Origin: Candidatus Zambryskibacteria bacterium RIFCSPLOWO2_02_FULL_39_14 | Lineage (GTDB): Bacteria > Patescibacteriota > Minisyncoccia > Phycocordibacterales > Zambryskibacteraceae | Direction: 5' to 3' | NCBI GenBank assembly: GCA_001824135.1 | Contig: MHWM01000023.1 | Span: 1 to 15,941 of the forward strand | DNA: 15,941 bases | Shown: piece after piece, positions 11,019 to 15,941 of the stretch | Numbering within the stretch: position 1 is the stretch's first letter | How the letters are laid out: each line of letters begins with the position of its first letter | Made by a program: the position numbers and the translations under genes | Notes under the pieces: model-generated | Database searches by the model: none | The model's input: only the letters and a program-made list of their open reading frames with translations | Told to the model about the DNA's origin: nothing

Positions 11019-13476
11019 AGATAACAAAGAACAAAATCCTGTTTTCGGAGCCGGTGAAAGTCGAGTGGTCGCTCGTCCTATCACAAGTGAAATGAAGGAG
11101 TCGTTTATCGACTATGCTATGTCTGTTATCACGGATCGCGCTTTACCTGATGTGCGCGACGGTCTCAAGCCGGTACATCGTCGGATTCTTTATTCAATGA
11201 ATGAGATTGGTTTAAACGCTGGTGCTAAAACTAAAAAGTCTGCAACTATTGTCGGAGATGTTTTAGGTAAATATCATCCGCACGGCGATACTTCTGTTTA
11301 TGAAGCCATGGTCAAGATGGCGCAAGATTTCTCTATGCGTTATCCCTTGGTCATCGGCCAAGGAAACTTCGGTTCTATAGATGGTGATGGTGCCGCCGCT
11401 TACCGATATACAGAAGCAAAAATGTCTCGCATTGCCGGCGAGATGCTCAAAGATATTGAAAAAGATACTGTTGATTTTCGTCCTAATTATGATGGCACCA
11501 AGTCTGAACCGATAGTCTTGCCTTCAGTCGCGCCAAATTTACTTCTCAATGGCACATTGGGTATTGCTGTGGGTATGGCCACTAGTATTCCTCCTCACAA
11601 TCTGAAAGAAGTGGTAGATGCCATAGTATATCTAGCTGGCAATGGCAAAGCCACTACCGAAGATTTATTGGAGTTTATAAAGGGACCAGATTTCCCTACT
11701 GGTGGAATTATTTTTAATGAGAAAGATATACATCATGCTTACGCCACTGGTCGTGGACCGATAGTGGCACGGGGGGTGGCAGAGATAACTGAAAGTAAGG
11801 CAGGTCAATTCCAGATCATCATTACCGCTATACCTTACAAAGTGAATAAATCTGATTTGATTACAAAAATTGCCGATCTTGTACGTGAAAAGAAAATTGA
11901 AGGCATTAAAGGTCTACGCGATGAATCTGCTAAAGATATTCGCATAGCTATAGATCTCAAGAACGGAAGCCAACCACAAAAGATTCTGAATTCTTTATAT
12001 AAACACACTCAACTTGAAGATACTTTCCATTTAAATCTAGTGGCTCTTGTCGATGGTGTACCACAGACTCTCTCTCTTAAGAGTATGTTGGTAGAGTTTC
12101 TTAAACATCGGGAAACTGTGGTCAAACGTCGTACAGCTTTCGACCTAGCGCGAGCACAAGAGAGGGAGCATATCCTCATCGGTCTGAAGCAGGCTCTGGA
12201 TCATATAGATATGATCATCAAACTGATCCGCGCCGCCAAAACTGTAGATGATGCTAGAAGTGAGCTGATAAAGAAGTTTAAGTTCTCAGAAATCCAAGCC
12301 AACGCTATTTTGGAAATGCGACTGCAGAAACTTGCCGGTCTGGAAAGGCAGAAGGTGGAAGATGAACTTAAAGAAATACAGATTTTTATAAAAGAAATGA
12401 AAGAGCTACTTGCCTCACCGGCTAAGATATTGAAAGTGGTTAAGGATGAACTTGAAAGTCTAAAGGAGAAATACGGCGATGATCGTCGGACTAAAGTGAT
12501 TAAAGGCGAGGTTAAGATTCTTTCTGTTGAAGATCTAGTGGCAGAAGAAGAAAACGCATTAGTGCTCACTTCCGGAGGGTACATTAAACGCACTAACCCC
12601 GATGAATATAAACGCCAGAAGCGCGGTGGCGTAGGAGTAGTCGATTTAGATACTAAAGAAGAAGATTTTGTAACCAACTTCTTGACGGCCAGTACTCATG
12701 CCGACCTTCTCTTCTTTACTGATAGAGGTAAGGCTTATCAGATAAAGATGTATGACATTCCGGAAGGTCGTCGGGCTACTCGAGGCAAGTCTGTCATGAA
12801 CTTTATATCACTTTCTGATGACGAGAAGGTTACTTCCATCCTAGCTATGCCTAAAGATATTAAAAATATCAAAGGTTCACTCTTCATGGTCACCGAGTGT
12901 GGTACAGCTAAGAAAGTTTCTGCCAAAAGTTTTACCGACGTGCGTTCATCAGGCATTATTGCTATCAAGTTGGCGCCGAAAGATAAATTGAAATCAGTAG
13001 AATTAGTTGATAAGGGCGATGATGTCTCCATTGTGACACAAGACGGCCAATCTATACGATTTAAAGAGTCGAGTATCCGTGAAATGGGTCGCAGTGCCGG
13101 TGGAGTCAGGGGTATTAAACTTGCTAAAGGTGACGCTGTTGTAGGTGCTCATGTCATAAAAACGGAATGGAAGGACGGACATCTTTTGGTTATTTCCGCT
13201 AATGGTTATGGCAAACGCACCAAACTCTCTGAATACAAAGTACAAGGCAGGGGAGGTTCCGGAATATTGACTTCAAAGATGACAACTAAAACTGGTGTAG
13301 TGATCACCTCACAAGTAGTGACAGATGAAGAAGAAGAAGTAATAGCCATCTCGAAAAAAAGTCAGGTAGTGCGAATAGATATTAAAGAGATTCCCGTACT
13401 CGGCCGCCAGACTCAAGGTGTTCGTATTATGAAGCTTCGGGAAGGTGATTCACTTGCTTCACTTATCTGTCTGTAG
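11008..13476 (+). CDS. gyrA: DNA gyrase subunit A
   Basis: This type IIA topoisomerase subunit breaks and rejoins DNA. At 822 residues it is of normal length. The breakage-reunion domain shows RALPDVRDGLKPVHRRIL (44-61), the resistance-determining region YHPHGDTSVYE (89-99; the residues matching E. coli S83 and D87 are T95 and E99), and the catalytic tyrosine Y134 in YRYTE. A coiled-coil region follows (about 380-500). The C-terminal beta-pinwheel (about 515-820) wraps DNA. The GyrA box that defines true gyrase is QKRGGVG (537-543): the last basic residue of QRRGG(K/R)G is Val. A ParC-like role therefore cannot be fully excluded, though gyrase is more likely. gyrB is not in the window. Confidence 0.93.
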   Translation: MNNKDNKEQNPVFGAGESRVVARPITSEMKESFIDYAMSVITDRALPDVRDGLKPVHRRILYSMNEIGLNAGAKTKKSATIVGDVLGKYHPHGDTSVYEAMVKMAQDFSMRYPLVIGQGNFGSIDGDGAAAYRYTEAKMSRIAGEMLKDIEKDTVDFRPNYDGTKSEPIVLPSVAPNLLLNGTLGIAVGMATSIPPHNLKEVVDAIVYLAGNGKATTEDLLEFIKGPDFPTGGIIFNEKDIHHAYATGRGPIVARGVAEITESKAGQFQIIITAIPYKVNKSDLITKIADLVREKKIEGIKGLRDESAKDIRIAIDLKNGSQPQKILNSLYKHTQLEDTFHLNLVALVDGVPQTLSLKSMLVEFLKHRETVVKRRTAFDLARAQEREHILIGLKQALDHIDMIIKLIRAAKTVDDARSELIKKFKFSEIQANAILEMRLQKLAGLERQKVEDELKEIQIFIKEMKELLASPAKILKVVKDELESLKEKYGDDRRTKVIKGEVKILSVEDLVAEEENALVLTSGGYIKRTNPDEYKRQKRGGVGVVDLDTKEEDFVTNFLTASTHADLLFFTDRGKAYQIKMYDIPEGRRATRGKSVMNFISLSDDEKVTSILAMPKDIKNIKGSLFMVTECGTAKKVSAKSFTDVRSSGIIAIKLAPKDKLKSVELVDKGDDVSIVTQDGQSIRFKESSIREMGRSAGGVRGIKLAKGDAVVGAHVIKTEWKDGHLLVISANGYGKRTKLSEYKVQGRGGSGILTSKMTTKTGVVITSQVVTDEEEEVIAISKKSQVVRIDIKEIPVLGRQTQGVRIMKLREGDSLASLICL

Positions 13477-13519
13477 AGTTATTCATTGTTAGTTTTTAGT
13501 TGTTTGTTAAACTTAATAT

Positions 13520-14800
13520 ATGTCAAATTTTCAGATAATTCTGCTTGTTTTATTTGGAGTATTTATAGTTGTAGCTGTGGCTGCGTTCTCTCTTTATCGG
13601 GGTTCGAGCGCTACCGATGTAAAAATAGTCGTTTGGGGTGATATTTCTTCTTTTGATTTCGAACATCTTTTAAGTATTCCAGTTTTCAGTCAAGATCAAA
13701 CTGTTTCTGTCGCGTACGTGGAAAAATCATCCAATACTATAGAATCAGAATTTACTGAAGCTTTAGCGCAGGGAATTGGTCCGGATCTTATTATCCTGAC
13801 TCAAGATAAGTTTTTGAAAGAGAAGCCGAAACTTGTTCCTATTCCTTATGAAAGTATTAGCGAACGGGATTTCAAGAACACGTTTATAGAAGAAGGAGAA
13901 TTGTTTTTAGGTGAGGATGGTATATACGCCTTACCTTTGTCTATTGATCCTTTAGTGCTCTACTACAATAGAGACCTACTTTCAAATGCAGGCCAAGCTC
14001 GACCTATAATGTATTGGGATGAGATATATGCCGCCGCTCTTAATCTTTCAAAGAAAGATGCTGCCGGCAACTTAGTATCTTCTGTTTTAGCTCTAGGAGA
14101 AGCGCGCAATATCCCTCACGCTAAGGATATTCTCTCACTTCTTCTACTGCAAGCTGGAACACCTATCACGGAATTTTCCGGTTCTACGTTACGCTCGCAA
14201 CTTATAAATAATTTCAATCTACCTATATCGCCTAGCCAAGCTGCGTTTGATTTCTATACTCAATTTTCAAATCAGACAAAAGCTTTCTATAGCTGGAATC
14301 GCTCGCTTATTGATGCTCAGACCCACTTCACTTCAGGTGACAGTGCTTACTATCTGGGTTTTGCTTCTGAACTCAAAGCTCTGCGCAACAAAAATCCCAC
14401 TCTTAATTTCAGCGTTTCGCTAGTACCACAGTCCAGAGTTTCTGGGAAGATTATAACTTTCGGTAGTTTACGAGGAGTGGCTATATCTCGAGGGTCGCGC
14501 AATACCGCAGCTGCACTTACTGTGGCTACCAAACTTGTCTCCAAGGAAGTAGCTCTCTTTCTCTCACAAGAATTACTTTTACCGCCGGCACGACGCGATC
14601 TCTTATCACAAAAGCCGACTGATACTGCTATGTCTGTCTTTTACAATGCAGCACTTCAATCGAGAGGCTGGCTTGATCCGGATACTCTTGCGACTAACAT
14701 AATATTTCGTGAGGCGATAGAATCTATAACCAGTGGACGCGCTCGTACTGTCGAGGCCATTAATAAAGCTGATAGGGAAATCGAAGCGTTAATTAAATGA
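13520..14800 (+). CDS. Membrane-anchored extracellular solute-binding-like protein
   Basis: The 426 residues have the layout of ABC-type family 1 (sugar) binding proteins: an N-terminal hydrophobic segment (5-24) with no lipobox Cys, so a membrane anchor rather than a lipoprotein; a first lobe start VKIVVWGDIS (34-43); DLIILTQD; a hinge-side LPLSIDPLVLYYNRDLL, the most typical part of the family; WDEIYAAALNL; and a second-lobe pattern with FTSGDSAYYLGFASEL. No permease or ATPase gene accompanies it. It overlaps the next gene by ATGA, and that gene and its two followers are pilin-like, so it may serve a surface or DNA/pilus apparatus rather than a transporter. What it binds cannot be read from the sequence. 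Confidence 0.82.
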   Translation: MSNFQIILLVLFGVFIVVAVAAFSLYRGSSATDVKIVVWGDISSFDFEHLLSIPVFSQDQTVSVAYVEKSSNTIESEFTEALAQGIGPDLIILTQDKFLKEKPKLVPIPYESISERDFKNTFIEEGELFLGEDGIYALPLSIDPLVLYYNRDLLSNAGQARPIMYWDEIYAAALNLSKKDAAGNLVSSVLALGEARNIPHAKDILSLLLLQAGTPITEFSGSTLRSQLINNFNLPISPSQAAFDFYTQFSNQTKAFYSWNRSLIDAQTHFTSGDSAYYLGFASELKALRNKNPTLNFSVSLVPQSRVSGKIITFGSLRGVAISRGSRNTAAALTVATKLVSKEVALFLSQELLLPPARRDLLSQKPTDTAMSVFYNAALQSRGWLDPDTLATNIIFREAIESITSGRARTVEAINKADREIEALIK

Positions 14801-15219
14801 AAAGATTAATGACTAATAAACAACAATCGACTATAAGGATTAGATTTTTTATTTTGTTGTTTATTTTAGGCAGTTGGTTGTTGGTAGGTACACAGAGTGT
14901 GTATGCACAGGATTTCAATTTAATTGTTTGTGGTACAGATGCATTAGGAGAATGTACTTTAAGTGATCTAGTAACGCTTCTCCAAAGACTTATAAATGCT
15001 CTTATCATTATCTCCACATTTTTAGCTACAATCGCTTTTGCTTATGCGGGCTTCCTGCTTCTGACATCTGGTGGTAATGAAGGGTCAAAAACTAAAGCCA
15101 AAGACATTTTTATAAAAGTTCTTATGGGTTACCTGTGGATACTCGGTGCTTGGCTTATAGTTTACACTATAAGCAGTGTTCTGCTTCGACCTGGTTTCTC
15201 TTTAATAAGTGCATTATGA
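14797..15219 (+). CDS. VirB2/TrbC-like pilin-type protein 1
   Basis: The 140 residues comprise a signal peptide (hydrophobic 16-34) with likely cleavage after VYA (37), a short extracellular stretch with two cysteines (C45 and C53) that could form a disulfide, then two membrane helices (about 66-90 and 104-130) joined by a polar loop SGGNEGSKTKAKD. This is the two-helix plan of VirB2/TrbC major pilins of type IV secretion systems. The motif AYAGFLLLTSGG before the loop and LGAW in helix 2 recur in the next gene. It overlaps the binding-protein gene by ATGA. A Met four codons further (14809) is an alternative start. Lineage-specific conjugation or DNA-uptake pili are plausible but unproven. 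Confidence 0.75.
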   Translation: MKRLMTNKQQSTIRIRFFILLFILGSWLLVGTQSVYAQDFNLIVCGTDALGECTLSDLVTLLQRLINALIIISTFLATIAFAYAGFLLLTSGGNEGSKTKAKDIFIKVLMGYLWILGAWLIVYTISSVLLRPGFSLISAL

Positions 15220-15232
15220 TAATAATCAGATG

Positions 15233-15640
15233 ATGCTTACTTTTAAAAATATAAAAAAAATATCTGCCACCCTCTTATTTTTCTTAGCCTTGTTTATTAT
15301 CTTAACCACTACAGCATATGCCCAAGGCGGTACTATCTGCGGTTCAACTATATGTCTACCCAATCCTTTCCGAGGTGGTAGTTCACTCTTCGCCTTACTT
15401 AGATCTGTTATAAATGACATTGTCTTACCTATAGGTGGAGTACTAGCGGTACTCTCATTTATCTACTCAGGGTTTCTCTACGTTACAGCTCAAGGTGATG
15501 AAACTAAAATTAAAACTGCCCATGAGGCTCTATTTGATACATCTGTAGGGACTGCGGTACTTCTTGGCTCTTGGGTACTTGCTAATGTTATATGCCAGAC
15601 TATCGGAGGACTTGGCGGTCCTATATGTCCAACGCCGTAA
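15233..15640 (+). CDS. VirB2/TrbC-like pilin-type protein 2
   Basis: About 135 residues from the chosen start: a basic N-region (FKNIKKIS), a signal peptide with cleavage at AYA-QGG, a loop with a Cys pair (ICGSTICLP), and two membrane helices separated by a polar loop AQGDETKIKTAHEALFD. FIYSGFLYVTAQG and LLGSWVLANVI match the GFLLLTSGG and LGAWLIVY elements of the preceding protein, so the two are paralogues. A further CQTIGG...PIC lies at the C-terminus. In-frame ATGs at 15209 (overlapping the previous gene by 11 bp), 15230 and 15233 are all possible starts; I chose 15233 because it gives a normal signal peptide without overlap. Confidence 0.7.
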   Translation: MLTFKNIKKISATLLFFLALFIILTTTAYAQGGTICGSTICLPNPFRGGSSLFALLRSVINDIVLPIGGVLAVLSFIYSGFLYVTAQGDETKIKTAHEALFDTSVGTAVLLGSWVLANVICQTIGGLGGPICPTP

Positions 15641-15646
15641 ATATTT

Positions 15647-15931
15647 ATGCCACCAAATAATTTAAGAGAACTTGTAAGTATATTTATTGATCTTATACAA
15701 GTAGCTTTACCTGTTGTAGTAGGTTTTGCACTCATTGCGTTTTTCTGGGGTTTGGCCAAGTTTATTTTCCGTGTAGGTGGTGATGAAAAAGCGGTTGAAG
15801 AAGGTAAAAATCTTATGATTTGGGGGGTTATCGCTCTTTTTGTAATGATTTCAATCTGGGGGATAATAGCTTTTGTATATAGGGATATTGGATTCAGTCG
15901 ACCGTTTGGAATACCATTCTTGCCTTCATAG
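15647..15931 (+). CDS. VirB2/TrbC-like pilin-type protein 3, no signal peptide
   Basis: The 94 residues have two membrane helices (about 17-42 and 56-78) and a charged loop VGGDEKAVEEGKN between them, plus a short proline-rich tail. The plan and the helix-loop-helix pattern (FFWGLAKFIFRVGG, then LMIWGVIALFV) match the mature parts of the two proteins before it, but no cleavable signal peptide is present. It starts 6 nt after the previous stop, so it belongs to the same transcript. The series probably continues past the window edge. Confidence 0.7.
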   Translation: MPPNNLRELVSIFIDLIQVALPVVVGFALIAFFWGLAKFIFRVGGDEKAVEEGKNLMIWGVIALFVMISIWGIIAFVYRDIGFSRPFGIPFLPS

Positions 15932-15941
15932 AAAACATAAT

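Noticed and set aside
12201..13245. Several minus-strand open frames inside gyrA
   Set aside because: They are antisense shadows of gyrA, Ser-rich, and without family motifs.
1..15941. UGA recoded as glycine (code 25)
   Set aside because: TGA ends the binding-protein gene and the first pilin-like gene at natural boundaries, and no conserved gene has an internal TGA.

Overview
The window looks like chromosomal DNA of a Patescibacteria/CPR bacterium, most likely of the Parcubacteria group. The evidence is a low-to-medium GC content, very compact and often reduced genes, almost no Shine-Dalgarno sequences in front of starts, a lepB / HisRS-like / rpsU / ybeY / ftsA / ftsZ cluster, paired small VirB2/TrbC-like membrane proteins, and tRNA genes without an encoded CCA end. 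TGA is used as a normal stop (the solute-binding-protein gene and the first pilin-like gene end in TGA), so the recoded code 25 of some CPR lineages does not apply. The lineage is inferred from gene content, not from a marker search.

Layout. 1-760: tRNA-Ser(CGA), a GC-rich hairpin region, an intrinsic terminator, a 70-residue cysteine-rich protein, and tRNA-Val(GAC). A degraded ParB N-terminal remnant on the minus strand abuts the 3' end of tRNA-Val exactly. 759-7320, all minus strand and transcribed right to left: signal peptidase I, a HisRS-like protein that has lost its catalytic motifs, ribosomal protein bS21, endonuclease YbeY, FtsA, FtsZ, a thioredoxin-reductase-like flavoprotein and a membrane protein of unknown function. 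Most junctions are 1-nt gaps, overlaps or short gaps, so this reads as one long translation/secretion/division operon. The ftsA-ftsZ spacer is the exception: it holds a perfect 15-bp inverted repeat and a possible internal promoter.

7370-8816: a short peptidyl-tRNA hydrolase gene (plus strand), an orphan coding-like stretch in the same frame after its stop, then a RAYT/Y1 (HUH) transposase with three copies of a 23-bp palindrome. One copy lies left of the gene, one inside it and one to the right. Immediately after the right copy is a second, diverged copy of the last 19 codons of pth, whose stop region forms one arm of a terminator. This records an insertion or recombination at the pth 3' end.

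8805-10695: a four-domain bS1-like protein (minus strand) with a structured leader, and divergently a metallo-beta-lactamase-fold protein that has lost most metal ligands. 10710-13476: a small single-span membrane protein overlapping gyrA. 13520 to the end: a membrane-anchored extracellular solute-binding-like protein overlapping by ATGA a run of three small VirB2/TrbC-like proteins, probably the start of a type-IV-secretion-like or pilus locus that continues past the window.

The genes are mostly housekeeping (translation, division, secretion, DNA topology). The accessory signals are the ParB remnant at the tRNA, the palindrome-bounded transposase with the split pth, and the pilin-like cluster with its orphan binding protein. 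No CRISPR array, rRNA gene or prophage was seen.
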